A DNA stretch of 64,000 nt from G963664115 sp965263045 (GTDB lineage: Bacteria > Acidobacteriota > Terriglobia > 20CM-2-55-15): assembly GCA_965263045.1 (NCBI GenBank), contig CBDHGK010000041.1:2914001-2978000 (forward strand), in the 5' to 3' direction. Shown here in pieces: positions 34,653 through 44,298 of the stretch. Position 1 is the stretch's first letter. The number at the start of each line of letters is the position of its first letter. Both the position numbers and the translations under genes were made by a program. The notes beneath the pieces were generated by a model. That model did no database searches. It was not told the origin of the DNA and saw only the letters and a list, made by a program, of their open reading frames with translations.

Positions 34653-36719
34653 TCAATCCCTGCTTTCAGATGATTCGGCCGACGGGGACATCACGTAATC
34701 CCAGCGTGTGCCCGCCTGTTCGACGATGCGGGGAACGTCGTCCTGTATCAGATAGCCCTCAGAGACAAGATCGTCGGCAGCCTCCAAGATGAGGTCCAGG
34801 TAGTGATCCCGGCCCGTGTAGCGCTCCTCGACCGAGGGCCGGGGATCGCCTGTTCTCTCGCGGTCGGCCCGCGTGGGAGCGAAGGGAATGAATGATCCAT
34901 TCGAAACTGCAACCACATGCGTGGGGCCCGTGCGCTCGTTATACAAATTCCAACCCATATACGTTGCCAGAGGCACAGCAATCTCGGGCATGCGGACACC
35001 GGCCAGCCCGTTACCATCCACGTCCGCCTGCGGGACAAGACTCGGATAGGCGGAGCCGAGAATCGGCGGTTCCTGGGTGATGATTCCCTTCGACAGAAAA
35101 TCGGGCCCGTAGTCAACACGGTAGGCCATGTGAGGCGCTGGATGTGGACCGACATTTGGAATCGGGGGAAGCTTCAACTGCTCTGGAGTGACGAGCGTAC
35201 CGTTGTCCACGCGTGGATATGCGCTCGGTGGCGGTTCAACATCCTCTGCGATCCACCGGTCCATCGACAGCAGGAGTTTGCGCGAGGCCCACCGGTAGTC
35301 CAGCGGTGTCGATAACTGCTGTCCGTTTTGAACCCGGGGCGGGAACGGGCCCACTCCGTGCTGACCGCCTGTGAACAGGTACAGCCGAACATTCGGCATC
35401 AGTGCCGCGTCCCGGTCGCCCGATACGCTGATGTGGTGAAGCGCTCCCACGTGCGTCCAATATTCGTGGGATGAATTCGTGTACATCACTTTCGGCAGAA
35501 ATTCCGGCTTTGAAGCGTGGGTAAGGAGACCATCACGGCGGCCGGTCGCGGGATCGACCTGGGATACGTCAGTGAACGGGAACACGTCCACGGGATAGAA
35601 AAAATTCGCGAACGGATCCGAACCGCGTCCCGGTTGCGCAAAGCGATGATTGAAGCCTCCGCGGCTGCTGCCCCCAACGTGGGCTATGATCCCGTCCAAC
35701 ACTTTCCGGTGCGATTCATCTTCGTTAAAGCCGTAGTACAGCAGGGTGCGCAGAAAGCGGCCGCTCATCGAACGCCCGAAACCGATCACCCGATCGAAGG
35801 CACCCTGAGGAATCGACATCTCAGGGGCCGAGCCATATTTCAACTTTGAAACCGCATCGCGCACCGCCGCGAATCCCAGTCCGGCGACCGGCGGATCCTG
35901 GGATATATAAACGACTTCGTAAATCTTCATCGGCTCGAAACCCGCCGACATTTGAACGCTCTGCCCGTCCGCTCCGAATTCCCACTCGGCCCGCGGAATC
36001 AAGCGGCGCTCACCGGTAACCGTATCCCTCACAGTGAGAACATTTGATGCGTCCAGAGGATCTGCAACCGGATATCCCGTCTGCCCGCGACCGGGAATCT
36101 CGGCTTCTGCGGCCTTCTCTCTGAGCACAAAATCACTTCTCACCAGACCCTGGATCGGGCTTCCATCGGCGTCGCGGGCCACCGGCAGGTACGCGCGGAC
36201 CGGATCGTTGCGCATGGGAACATTGAATTGCCACCCGACCCACAGCAACGTGAATCCCTGTTCCATCAGAAAGCCATCATCCAGGTCTGCGGCTTCATTC
36301 AGATCGTTCGCCGACCCAAAACCGCCCGACCCGAAATTGAGGTCCTGAAGCATCATCTTGTTGCCACGGTTGACGATCTCATGGAGAAGGACTCCGTTTC
36401 CGCGTGCCAGATCCCTGGGCCTGAGCATGTGGAAGTCGGCTGAAAACTCCACCTTCCCGTCCGCGTTGAGTGGCGCTTTATCGATATCCACGATCGCCTG
36501 GTTTGCGCTGTTGTGAGGGTCCACCGCGAAGTAGATCGTGCCCAGCAATTTTTCATACCCGCCGACCGTACCGAAGGCTTTACCATCGAGCATATCCGTG
36601 CGGGACAGCACTTCTATGCGGACTACCTCCGCAAAGAGGGATGGAGTCAAGGCAGGCAAGGCAGCCAAAGCAGCCACAGCAGCCACAGCATGGACGAGCA
36701 GCAACATTCTCACGATCAT
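34653..36719 (-). CDS. exported alpha/beta hydrolase domain protein (abhydrolase_10-like)
   Basis: This 688-residue exported hydrolase has a signal peptide rich in Ala and Leu (VAAVAALAALPALTPSLFA). The N-terminal half reads VVRIEVLSRTDMLDGKAFGTVGGYEKLLGTIYFAVDPHN, and a nucleophile elbow VIGFGRSMSGRFLRTLL (GxSxSG, residues ~333-349) gives the candidate catalytic Ser. The GRGSDPFANFFYPVDVFPFTD and YTNSSHEYWTHVGALHHI blocks belong to the family known as alpha/beta hydrolase domain (Pfam abhydrolase_10). Length agrees. Substrate is unknown; esterase activity is the default guess. I start at ATG 36719, where AAGGTAGG lies 4 bases upstream and the signal peptide begins. It is next to the amidohydrolase in the same direction. 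Confidence 0.85.
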   Translation of the reverse strand: MIVRMLLLVHAVAAVAALAALPALTPSLFAEVVRIEVLSRTDMLDGKAFGTVGGYEKLLGTIYFAVDPHNSANQAIVDIDKAPLNADGKVEFSADFHMLRPRDLARGNGVLLHEIVNRGNKMMLQDLNFGSGGFGSANDLNEAADLDDGFLMEQGFTLLWVGWQFNVPMRNDPVRAYLPVARDADGSPIQGLVRSDFVLREKAAEAEIPGRGQTGYPVADPLDASNVLTVRDTVTGERRLIPRAEWEFGADGQSVQMSAGFEPMKIYEVVYISQDPPVAGLGFAAVRDAVSKLKYGSAPEMSIPQGAFDRVIGFGRSMSGRFLRTLLYYGFNEDESHRKVLDGIIAHVGGSSRGGFNHRFAQPGRGSDPFANFFYPVDVFPFTDVSQVDPATGRRDGLLTHASKPEFLPKVMYTNSSHEYWTHVGALHHISVSGDRDAALMPNVRLYLFTGGQHGVGPFPPRVQNGQQLSTPLDYRWASRKLLLSMDRWIAEDVEPPPSAYPRVDNGTLVTPEQLKLPPIPNVGPHPAPHMAYRVDYGPDFLSKGIITQEPPILGSAYPSLVPQADVDGNGLAGVRMPEIAVPLATYMGWNLYNERTGPTHVVAVSNGSFIPFAPTRADRERTGDPRPSVEERYTGRDHYLDLILEAADDLVSEGYLIQDDVPRIVEQAGTRWDYVMSPSAESSESRD

Positions 36720-36839
36720 GAATCCTACCTTTTGGGCGGATGAGCGAATCAAGACGCAACGACCACCGATGCGCAACGCAATCATGGATTCAGGCTCGGT
36801 TCAGATCAGGAAACGAGCCTGACTCCCACTGCTGTCCGA

Positions 36840-38132
36840 CTACTGGAGGCCCCTGCTTTCGCGGAACCCGTCGCGGTCTACGGCTGCACCGCGCAGGTAG
36901 ACGGACGAAATCTGGCGAATATTCGTGATGTCGTCGAGCGGATTCGCGTCCAGAACGATGAAATCCGCGCTCTTGCCCGCCTCCACCGTGCCCACGTCGG
37001 TGAGCTGCAGCAGGTCGGCTGAATTCCGGGTCGCCGCCTCGATGACGGCGGCCGGCGTCATCCCCGCCGCGACCATGTCTTCCATCTCGATGGAAGCATT
37101 CCAGGGGGCGGCCCCGTCGGTACCAAACGCGATCCGCACGCCCTCCGCATGAAGTCTCGCCAGATTGCGGGCCTGGATTCCAAACGTCTCCTGGGCCTCC
37201 GGACGGTCCGTGGACGCCGCTTGCAAGCTCTCCAGCTCTTCAGCCGGGATGGTCCCGCTGAGCCAGCTGAGATCCACCGCCACGCCCCGGTTCGGAAGGT
37301 TCGGCGCCAGGATCACATTCGGGCGCTCCCTGAATAACTCAATCACCTCTTCATCGACGTCCTGGTCCCGGATCCCATGAGCGAAGGCATCGAGACCGGC
37401 TCTGAGAAGGCCTTTCGCATCCTCCAGCGTAAAGACATGGGCCGTGACGCGGATGTTGTGGGCATGGGCCTCGTCGATGACGGCGCCATAAAGCTCCGGA
37501 GTCAGTTTCTCGAACATCCCGCCGCGGTCGTCCACCCAGATCTTCACCAGGTCGACTTCCCTTGCGGCCTCTTGCTGTACAGCCGCGCGGGCTTCCTCCG
37601 GGGTCGTAATCCAGTACGGGATTTCCGTTCGCCCGGGCTCCTCCCCCGTAATCCCGATCCCAGCGGTGCGAAAGCGCGCAGCGTTGGGAATGATCGCTGC
37701 CCGGACCTCGAGCGGCATCTCACCGACGTCTCGGCCAAGGCTTGTCGCCACTCCGACGCCATAGTAGGCAAAGTGCTCCAGTTGATCGACGAGGCCCTCC
37801 CGGGTGTCCGCCAGGTGCTTGTGCGAGTCGATGATCGCTGGCGTGACGGTCTTGCCGGTTAGATCTATACGAGCGGCTCCTGGGGGAACGTCGACTTCCC
37901 CGCTTCGGCCAACGGCCGTGAATTGATCATTCTCCACGATGAATACGGAATCCTCGATGGCTTCACCGCCATCACCGACGATGAGCCGCGCCCCTTCGAA
38001 CACCGTCACACCCGGCGTCTCGGGTGCTTCGACTGCTTCCGGTGGTGCACACGCTGCAAACAGGAAAAGACCACTGAACACGAGAACAGCAATAAACACG
38101 ACATTGCTCGATTCTGCCTTCACACGGCACAT
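36840..38132 (-). CDS. amidohydrolase lipoprotein (imidazolonepropionase/prolidase-like)
   Basis: This 430-residue metal-dependent amidohydrolase has a lipoprotein signal (VVFIAVLVFSGLFLFAAC, lipobox FAAC) and should be membrane-anchored. All metal positions of the family are visible: DSHKH (HxH near residue 103), DLVKIWVDD (the Lys, possibly carbamylated), VTAHVFTLEDA, DAFAHGIRD and FGTDGAAP (the Asp). The C-terminal strand VGTVEAGKSADFIVLDANPLDDI is the family's typical ending. The substrate is undetermined; it may be a dipeptide or cyclic amide. AGGAGG lies 6 bases before the ATG. It lies 120 bases upstream of the abhydrolase gene, so the two may form one transcript. Confidence 0.93.
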   Translation of the reverse strand: MCRVKAESSNVVFIAVLVFSGLFLFAACAPPEAVEAPETPGVTVFEGARLIVGDGGEAIEDSVFIVENDQFTAVGRSGEVDVPPGAARIDLTGKTVTPAIIDSHKHLADTREGLVDQLEHFAYYGVGVATSLGRDVGEMPLEVRAAIIPNAARFRTAGIGITGEEPGRTEIPYWITTPEEARAAVQQEAAREVDLVKIWVDDRGGMFEKLTPELYGAVIDEAHAHNIRVTAHVFTLEDAKGLLRAGLDAFAHGIRDQDVDEEVIELFRERPNVILAPNLPNRGVAVDLSWLSGTIPAEELESLQAASTDRPEAQETFGIQARNLARLHAEGVRIAFGTDGAAPWNASIEMEDMVAAGMTPAAVIEAATRNSADLLQLTDVGTVEAGKSADFIVLDANPLDDITNIRQISSVYLRGAAVDRDGFRESRGLQ

Positions 38133-38480
38133 AAGAACCTCCTACGTCATACTGGATTTGCAGGCTGTCAGCGACACGACCTGCGGGCATGAATAGCTGC
38201 GCTCCGAGGGGCCCACCGGTCTGGATAGTGGACAAAAGCAACGAACTCATCGGGCCCCTCGTCCGGAGTTGAACCTTAGAAGCCCCTATGGTGTGTCTAT
38301 ACCTCGTGATCTCGCAAGTAAATTCGACTGTTTCTTAACAGCCCGATTTTCCGGCCGCCCTCCGTTGGAACACCCCGTCGGAGAGATGCTCTATGCCGTA
38401 AACAACGCACTCAGACGCTCGTTAGGATCCTGCCGAACATTGCAGAAGGTCTCTATCTCGGGCGTCGTGAAAGCGGAAAA
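38133..38480. other. intergenic, nothing recognised
   Basis: About 350 bases between two minus-strand genes. No supported gene and no distinctive repeat. Confidence 0.45.
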
Positions 38481-40925
38481 TCAGAATTGGAATCGCATTC
38501 CGACTTCGATCGTACGCGGCGAGGTTGCGCTGAAGGACCGCATGAAAAAGGGAGAAGTCATCACACCACTGGGTCTTCCACGGTGCGTCATGTTGAACGC
38601 ATTGTTCAGGTTGGCGAAAACGTTCAGCTGGGGAGCGGAGCCTCCCACGCCCGATGCGCCCGCAGGGGCTCCGCCGCGCTCTAATTCAAATGCCTTTGAG
38701 ATGTTGAAGCTGACATCGAAGAAGTGGGGCCCGACCGCGCTATTTTTTGGAACCCCGGGCGGCCGGTCATTGATCGCACCATCCTCGTTGTCGTCCCTGC
38801 CCGTCGTGATCGTGTAATAGGTGCCACTGATCGCATGGATTGCCGTGGTCAAGTAGACATCCAATGGCATTCGTGAGTTCACGCTTGCACCGAACATATG
38901 GCTGGGCCGGCCTGTATTCCCCCATTCCTGACCCAGGTCGTAGCTGTTGGCAGGCAGCGCCAGTATGCGGCCCCTCCGGGCATCCGCCTCCTGGTCGGAG
39001 TTGCCGTGGAAATACGTATAGCTCGCGGTGACATTGAAGATGCTGAAGCGTTGCCGCATAGTCGCTTTGATGTGCTGCTGTAATGACAATCCCGTGCCCT
39101 GGAGTTGAACGATCTGGCCCTGGTCCGGCAAGGGTCGGATGCCGGTTTCCGGATTGGGCGCATTGATGTCCCGGGTTCGGACAGGCCTGAGGCCCCGATT
39201 AATATCGTAGGACAACGTGACAAACATATTCCGGGGCAGGCTGCGCTCCAGCGTGATCTGTGACGTCAGGTAGTAGGCTGATCTGATGTCCGGTGCCAGC
39301 ACACGGCGGGATCGCGGCCGGATGCTGCCCGAAGCGAACGGGTCCGGCCATCCGGGGTTATCAATCTGGATTTCGTAGAGTCGGTCACCATCCACACGAC
39401 GGAACCTTCGAATGTCGTCAGCCCGGACCCACTGGGTGAAAACCCCAAGCCCTCCGCGGATGACAGTCGCGTTACCGAGCGCATAGGCAAAACCGATTCG
39501 TGGATCGAAGTTGTTCCGATCACCAATATTGGTCTGGAACTGGTAGCGTGCACCCAGCATCAGCGTGAAGGTATTGGTCAACTTGAAGTCGTTCTGAGAG
39601 AAGAACGCCACTTGCGTCTGGGTCATTCGAAACATGGGGTCGCAACACGTAATCCGGTATTTGAGTGGATTTCCGGCCCGGAAACTCTCCAGATCGGAAA
39701 AAGTGAACTCGCCGAAGAAGTTGTCTTCAGAAAAGAAGCGTTCCCTCCGGTGCCAGACCTGCACCCCGCTCCGCATCGTCAGTTTCTCACCGGCATAATA
39801 GATCAGATTGGACAATTCATAGGTATCCCCGTCTATCCGGGTCCGGTTCTGTGCACCACCGCCACTGAAGGCGTCCTTCACGGTGATTGCCAGCGCATTG
39901 CTGGCTGGATTCGTTTCGCTGCGATCTCGATGCCACTTGACGCGAACGTCATGCACGCTGCGTTCCGACAGTATCCAGATCTCGCGGATATCGATCATAT
40001 GGTTCCGCAACTGTGTGCGGGAAGCCCGTTCAGGCAGGGAAAAGTCGCCAACGTTCTCATTCCTGCTGTCACTCGTCGCGTACTGGAACCCCATGTTCAG
40101 AGAATGGGCGTTGTTGAGCTGCAGGACGTTTTTCACGTCGTAGGACCGGTTTACGGTGGGCCGGGTGACGCCGAGGGCAAAAGGTCCGTCCGGGGTCTCC
40201 GCCTTGACGGTCCCGACGTTCTCCCGCCTGTTGTCGCTGACCGTTAAGTTGAGCGAGAGCCGGTCGCGAATAATGGGACCGCTGACATTCCCGTCAATGG
40301 TCCGTTCATAGTACGGTGGCTTATTAGCGGCGAAAGGGTTTCTGGCATTCAGCGACTCGTCCTGAAACGTCGATGCAAAGCTGCCATGAAAGGCACCCAC
40401 TCCGCCCCGCTCGATCACTTCTGTCTTGGCGCCGCCGCCGGTGGGGCCACTGGCGCCGGTGGCGTTCGCTGTTTCGACATTGAAGGCGTTGTTGGTGACG
40501 CGAATCTGCTGAATTCTGCCCGCTTGAGCGCCAAAGTCCAGGGAATCGTCAATGTCGGACGCGCGATCCCCATCGTAGCTTTCCCAGGCGGCGCGTTGGG
40601 CCTCCGTCATATAGGCGGGAAGCTTCCTCTTCAGTTCGTCGTACATCCATCGGATTCCGGCCAGCGCCTGATCACGTTCTTCGCCCTGCGGCGGGCCGTC
40701 GCTGAAATCCCATGTGACACCAAAAAGGTTTTCCGCAGCCTGCCGCTCCTCCTCGATGAGCAGCGCGAGCTGTCTTTCCTGGTCCGAAGTAAGCGGTGCG
40801 GCCGCAGCGGCCAGTACCGACGTCACTTGTTCTTTGAGTTCGTCGACGGGATTGCGCACAGTCAACTGCCCAAAGGCTGAGGTGGCCGCCAGGCAAATAA
40901 AAACACAAAGAACTCGGGCGATCAT
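38481..40925 (-). CDS. TonB-dependent receptor-like outer-membrane protein (Oar-type)
   Basis: This 814-residue exported protein has a signal peptide (MIARVLCVFICLAATSAFGQ). Residues ~20-115 are a charged helical domain that resembles nothing I know. A plug region (IQQIRVTNNAFNVETANATGASGPTGGGAKTEVIERGGVGAFHGSFASTFQDESLNARNPFA) and a long beta-barrel follow, ending in TIEVGMRFQF with the C-terminal Phe of outer-membrane barrels. The plug and barrel match the Oar/carboxypeptidase-regulatory TonB receptors of Acidobacteriota, which usually carry an N-terminal carboxypeptidase-like domain instead. No TonB box is obvious. The start is the ATG at 40925, where the signal peptide begins. It likely takes up oligomers or glycans; substrate unknown. 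Confidence 0.87.
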   Translation of the reverse strand: MIARVLCVFICLAATSAFGQLTVRNPVDELKEQVTSVLAAAAAPLTSDQERQLALLIEEERQAAENLFGVTWDFSDGPPQGEERDQALAGIRWMYDELKRKLPAYMTEAQRAAWESYDGDRASDIDDSLDFGAQAGRIQQIRVTNNAFNVETANATGASGPTGGGAKTEVIERGGVGAFHGSFASTFQDESLNARNPFAANKPPYYERTIDGNVSGPIIRDRLSLNLTVSDNRRENVGTVKAETPDGPFALGVTRPTVNRSYDVKNVLQLNNAHSLNMGFQYATSDSRNENVGDFSLPERASRTQLRNHMIDIREIWILSERSVHDVRVKWHRDRSETNPASNALAITVKDAFSGGGAQNRTRIDGDTYELSNLIYYAGEKLTMRSGVQVWHRRERFFSEDNFFGEFTFSDLESFRAGNPLKYRITCCDPMFRMTQTQVAFFSQNDFKLTNTFTLMLGARYQFQTNIGDRNNFDPRIGFAYALGNATVIRGGLGVFTQWVRADDIRRFRRVDGDRLYEIQIDNPGWPDPFASGSIRPRSRRVLAPDIRSAYYLTSQITLERSLPRNMFVTLSYDINRGLRPVRTRDINAPNPETGIRPLPDQGQIVQLQGTGLSLQQHIKATMRQRFSIFNVTASYTYFHGNSDQEADARRGRILALPANSYDLGQEWGNTGRPSHMFGASVNSRMPLDVYLTTAIHAISGTYYTITTGRDDNEDGAINDRPPGVPKNSAVGPHFFDVSFNISKAFELERGGAPAGASGVGGSAPQLNVFANLNNAFNMTHRGRPSGVMTSPFFMRSFSATSPRTIEVGMRFQF

Positions 40926-41391
40926 ATTCCAGGCCCCGTTGTGCCTGTCCCCGGGCTCGTTCTCGGGTGCGTCAGCATGGCAGACTCTCCATTGTTGCCC
41001 CGGCCGGTCTCCGTCAACCGATCGCGAGAGGGTGATCGGAATTCCATCGCAGCCGATCACACGATTTTATAGCCCACGGCCGCGAAAGGGCAGTCAAAAT
41101 GATGTCTCACGCTGGGTGTGTATTCCGGCGCCGACGATTTCCGCGCTGGCACTGAAGCGATCCGAGTAGGATCGAGCAGACCGGCTGCGTTTGAACCTTA
41201 CCGGTCCCAGGCTATTTCGATGCCGGGCGCTGGCTGTTTCGATAACCAGAATGAATCACGTGATCGCTGATGGTCGGGTCTCTCCAGCTACCTTGCAGCA
41301 TGTGGCCCGAACGCAAAGGAGGCAAGACAACGGATCGTATTTATGGCGGATGACCGCCCCCGGGAGCGCCTGGCGATGACGAGACCGCGAA
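40926..41391. other. divergent intergenic region, no supported gene
   Basis: About 465 bases between the minus-strand TonB receptor and a plus-strand sulfotransferase stub. Only frames without recognisable content. Promoters for both directions are expected here but none stands out. Confidence 0.4.
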
Positions 41392-41715
41392 ATGACTGAG
41401 AGTTCCTTCGCTACTCACGGGGAGATGTCTGAACCGACGACTCAGGGATTGCACGAACGGGCACGGTCCAATTTTTTTGCCGTGGGTACGGGCAAGATTG
41501 GGACAATGTCGCTCTATCACTATCTGAAGCAACATCCCGGAATCTTCATGATCGGGGTCAAAGAGCCCGGATATTTTGCCGCGGAGGTTCGAGCCGAAAA
41601 CCTGACTCCATCTGCTCGGCGCCACACGATCGAGAAATATGTGAGCGACCCCCTCCGAAGCGGACCGCTTGAAACAGAAGGCGGGCGGCGGGATAATGTC
41701 CCCGACCCGGTTTGA
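41392..41715 (+). pseudogene. sulfotransferase N-terminal fragment
   Basis: The 107-residue frame reads FFAVGTGKIGTMSLYHYLKQHPGIFMIGVKEPGYFAAEV, which is the 5'-phosphosulfate-binding start of a PAPS sulfotransferase (family pattern FFIVGAPKSGTTSLYHYLKQHP). The Pro-Lys-Ser of the PSB loop is altered (TGKIGT for APKSGT). The frame stops at 41715, whereas sulfotransferases are ~250-330 residues, and the C-terminal 3'-phosphate-binding motif is missing. After residue ~75 similarity is lost. It is a truncated remnant, with a TGA before the NHL gene. Confidence 0.65.
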
Positions 41716-41762
41716 GAGAACGGTTTACTAAGTTCAGAAAACGAGGCAAGGGGAGGTTTTAA

Positions 41763-42755
41763 ATGAAAAGTTACATTGGCCTGTTGTTGGCGGTCTTCAC
41801 CCTGGTGCCGGTCGCTGTCGCCCAGACGAAAAATACCAACTATGAGGTCACGTTCTTTGGTGCGCCTCCTCCCGGCCAGGACGTATGGAGCCTGCCGCGG
41901 GCGCTCGCAGCTGACGGCCAGGGGACCGTGATCGTGTTCCGGGCATTCCAGCCTCCGGTTCTGGTGTACAACCGCGCGGGAGAACTTCAGAGAGCTTGGG
42001 GTGACGGTATTTTCCACGACGCACACAGCATTGATTTTGACCGTGAAGGATTCCTGTGGATGACGGACAGAAATGCCAACGTGGTTTTTAAGTACACGGT
42101 CGACGGACAGGAGCTGATGCGTCTTGGACAGCACGGAGTTGCCGGGGACAACAGCTCAAGGGACGCATTCAACGGCGTTGCCGACGTCGCGATCGCCCGA
42201 AACGGCGACATCTTCGTCGCTGATGGTCACACGAACTCGCGCGTTGTCCACTTCACAGCGGACGGCGAGTTCATCAAGATCATCGGGGGCGTCAAAGGAT
42301 CCGGGCCGGGCCAATTCGATGTTCCGCACTGCCTCACGATCGATTCGAGGGACCGCCTGCTGGTGTGTGACCAGCAGCGGGAAGCCCAGAACCCGCGAGT
42401 GCAGGTTTTCGATCAAGACGGAACGTTCATCGAACAGTGGACCAACATCGGCTTAAGGACGCCGACGGGAATCACCATCGCTGCAGACGACACGGTATAC
42501 ATCGGAGACACCTCCGCCAACGCCATGCTCGTCGTCCGGGAGGGACGATTGATCGACACGATCGGAAGTCTGCAGGCCCGGCCGCATCACATCGCCCTGG
42601 ATCGTGGCACCGGCGTGCTGTATTTCGCAGACCCGGTTACGCTGGAAGAGGCGGGAGGCCTGGGTCCGGTGGAACGGGTGTTGGATCCGGTGCTCCAGGA
42701 TCCGGGCAATCCGATCGACGGAGGGTTGGTCAAACAGATCATACCGAAGCGATAG
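41763..42755 (+). CDS. exported NHL-repeat protein (peptidyl-hydroxyglycine amidating lyase-like)
   Basis: This 330-residue protein has a signal peptide (IGLLLAVFTLVPVAVAQ) and a six-bladed NHL-type propeller. Repeated units include DAHSIDFDREGFLWMTDR, GVADVAIARNGDIFVADG, VPHCLTIDSRDRLLVCDQQ and RPHHIALDRGTGVLYFAD. His residues at the start of several blades (DAHS, VPHC, RPHH) match the zinc site of peptidylglycine alpha-amidating lyase, so a PAL-like lyase or a related dealkylating enzyme is plausible. AGGGGAGG precedes the ATG. The next gene, a ModA-like binding protein, starts 116 bases later, so the two could be co-transcribed. Confidence 0.82.
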   Translation: MKSYIGLLLAVFTLVPVAVAQTKNTNYEVTFFGAPPPGQDVWSLPRALAADGQGTVIVFRAFQPPVLVYNRAGELQRAWGDGIFHDAHSIDFDREGFLWMTDRNANVVFKYTVDGQELMRLGQHGVAGDNSSRDAFNGVADVAIARNGDIFVADGHTNSRVVHFTADGEFIKIIGGVKGSGPGQFDVPHCLTIDSRDRLLVCDQQREAQNPRVQVFDQDGTFIEQWTNIGLRTPTGITIAADDTVYIGDTSANAMLVVREGRLIDTIGSLQARPHHIALDRGTGVLYFADPVTLEEAGGLGPVERVLDPVLQDPGNPIDGGLVKQIIPKR

Positions 42756-42871
42756 TCGCGGCCACGGTGCGTCGGAAACCCTGGAAGCCACGGCCCGAAA
42801 GCCTTTGGTACCGCGTTGCCGGAATTCAGGGCCAGCTACAGCCCACAAGGACCGGACACGAGGGTCAAGCT

Positions 42872-43639
42872 ATGAAGTTTTTTCTAAGTGCACTGACCAC
42901 CTTCACAGTGATTGCTAACATGTGCGCACTGGCCCAGGACTCTGACGTCGTCCGCGTCCTGAGTTCTAACGGAGTTCGGGTTGTACTCCAGGAGATGCAG
43001 CCGCAGATCGAACAGAGCATTGGGCGACGGCTCGCGTTCGAGTTCAGCACTTCGCGCACCCTGACAGACCGTATCGAGGCCGGCGAAGCGTTCGATGTGG
43101 CCATACTTACACCGAGTCTCATTGATGAGCTGATCTCATTCCAGAAGGTGACCCCAGGGTCGCGCAACGAGTTCGCCCGAGTGGGCGTCGGCATAGGCAG
43201 CAGGCGGGGAACGCCGGTCGAGCGTGTAGACACTCTGGAAAACCTCCGACGGGCGCTACTGAATGCAGAATCCGTTGCCTACGGCGCGAACGGTCAGAGC
43301 CGCCGAACCAACGAAGCAAGCTTTGAGACCCTCGGCATCGACGATGAGATGCAGCGGAAGAGGAGATTGACGGGTCCGGGTGAAGCGCCTGTGCTGGTCG
43401 CGGAGGGTGAAATCGAACTGGTCATGACCCTGGTCAGCGAGCTGTTGCGCGAGCCCGGCGTTCAGCTACTTGGGCCACTGCCTCCAGAGGTCCAGGAATA
43501 CGTCCACTTCGAAGCGGCCATCGGTTCGAGCGCTGGGGAGCCAGCCACCGCGAGAGCACTGCTCAACTTCTTATCGACCCCTGCTTTCGGAGCAGCTCTG
43601 GAGAACAGCGGTCTGGAGCCGATCATTCCGAACCGTTGA
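42872..43639 (+). CDS. ModA-like periplasmic substrate-binding protein
   Basis: This 255-residue protein has a signal peptide (FFLSALTTFTVIANMCALAQ) and a periplasmic-binding fold of the ModA/extracellular type: VRVLSSNGVRVVLQEMQPQIEQSIGRRLAFEFSTSRTLTDRIEAGEAFDVAILTPSLIDELI is the typical N-terminal lobe. No permease or ATPase gene is nearby. Orphan ModA-like proteins in this group often bind something other than molybdate; the Ser/Tyr ligand set cannot be confirmed. A GAGGG lies ~9 bases before the ATG at 42872; the frame is open upstream, but the signal peptide starts here. It is followed by a DsbA gene interrupted by an IS. Confidence 0.8.
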   Translation: MKFFLSALTTFTVIANMCALAQDSDVVRVLSSNGVRVVLQEMQPQIEQSIGRRLAFEFSTSRTLTDRIEAGEAFDVAILTPSLIDELISFQKVTPGSRNEFARVGVGIGSRRGTPVERVDTLENLRRALLNAESVAYGANGQSRRTNEASFETLGIDDEMQRKRRLTGPGEAPVLVAEGEIELVMTLVSELLREPGVQLLGPLPPEVQEYVHFEAAIGSSAGEPATARALLNFLSTPAFGAALENSGLEPIIPNR

Positions 43640-43780
43640 ACGCCCCCAGTCCGAACAGAACAAGTTGCCTCACAGAGAAGGTCGATGACGGACTACAGCA
43701 GTAGTCCGCAGAGGTGTAAATCGACGGATTCAGGTTGACCCGTGGCCATCACCGGGCGGTTCGAATGACAGGAGGACCCG

Positions 43781-43960
43781 ATGACAAAGCCAACCCTGTG
43801 CCTGCAGATCTTACTTTCTGTAGTTGCTTATAGTCTGATGACCCCAGTGGCTCTGGCGCAGGAGGAGGCTGACTGTGTCAGAGGCAACCCCGACGCTCCC
43901 ATTCGCATAGAGGTGTTTTCCGATTACCAATGCCCCGCCTGCCGCGCTTTCTACCTGCAA
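43781..43960 (+). pseudogene. DsbA/thioredoxin-fold protein truncated by IS insertion
   Basis: The start is intact: signal peptide (LLSVVAYSLMTPVALAQ), then RGNPDAPIRIEVFSDYQCPACRAFYLQT, the DsbA-type active site with CPAC (CxxC). The sequence switches to the end of the 2509-bp IS at 43959, so only the first ~60 codons remain and the frame runs 20 more codons into the element. The rest of the gene is not found in the window. Family members of this kind are ~180-250 residues. Confidence 0.85.
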
Positions 43961-44298
43961 ACATTTAGCGTTCATCGGAAGTGCCGAGCGAGAAAGCGTC
44001 GTGGGGACGAGATTTTCGGGCACTTTCGATAACGACGTTTGAAGGAAGCCGGTGGCGTTTGCGGCGGACGCGGTGGGCTATGGAGAAAGTACGGGAATGC
44101 GGGTTGAAATTGTCACGGGACGGGACTCGACAAGGGCGAGTGGCGGGGTGGCGACGAGGAGTGTGGGTTCCGGAGCAGCAGTTTTAGAGAGTCTGCGGTG
44201 CGGGTCGAGGCTCGATTTGGAAGCATTTTTGAGATCAAGACACACGTGGGCGGCGGCGTGCGCGAGCACGTCTGGAAAGTGTGTAACTGGAATCTCTG

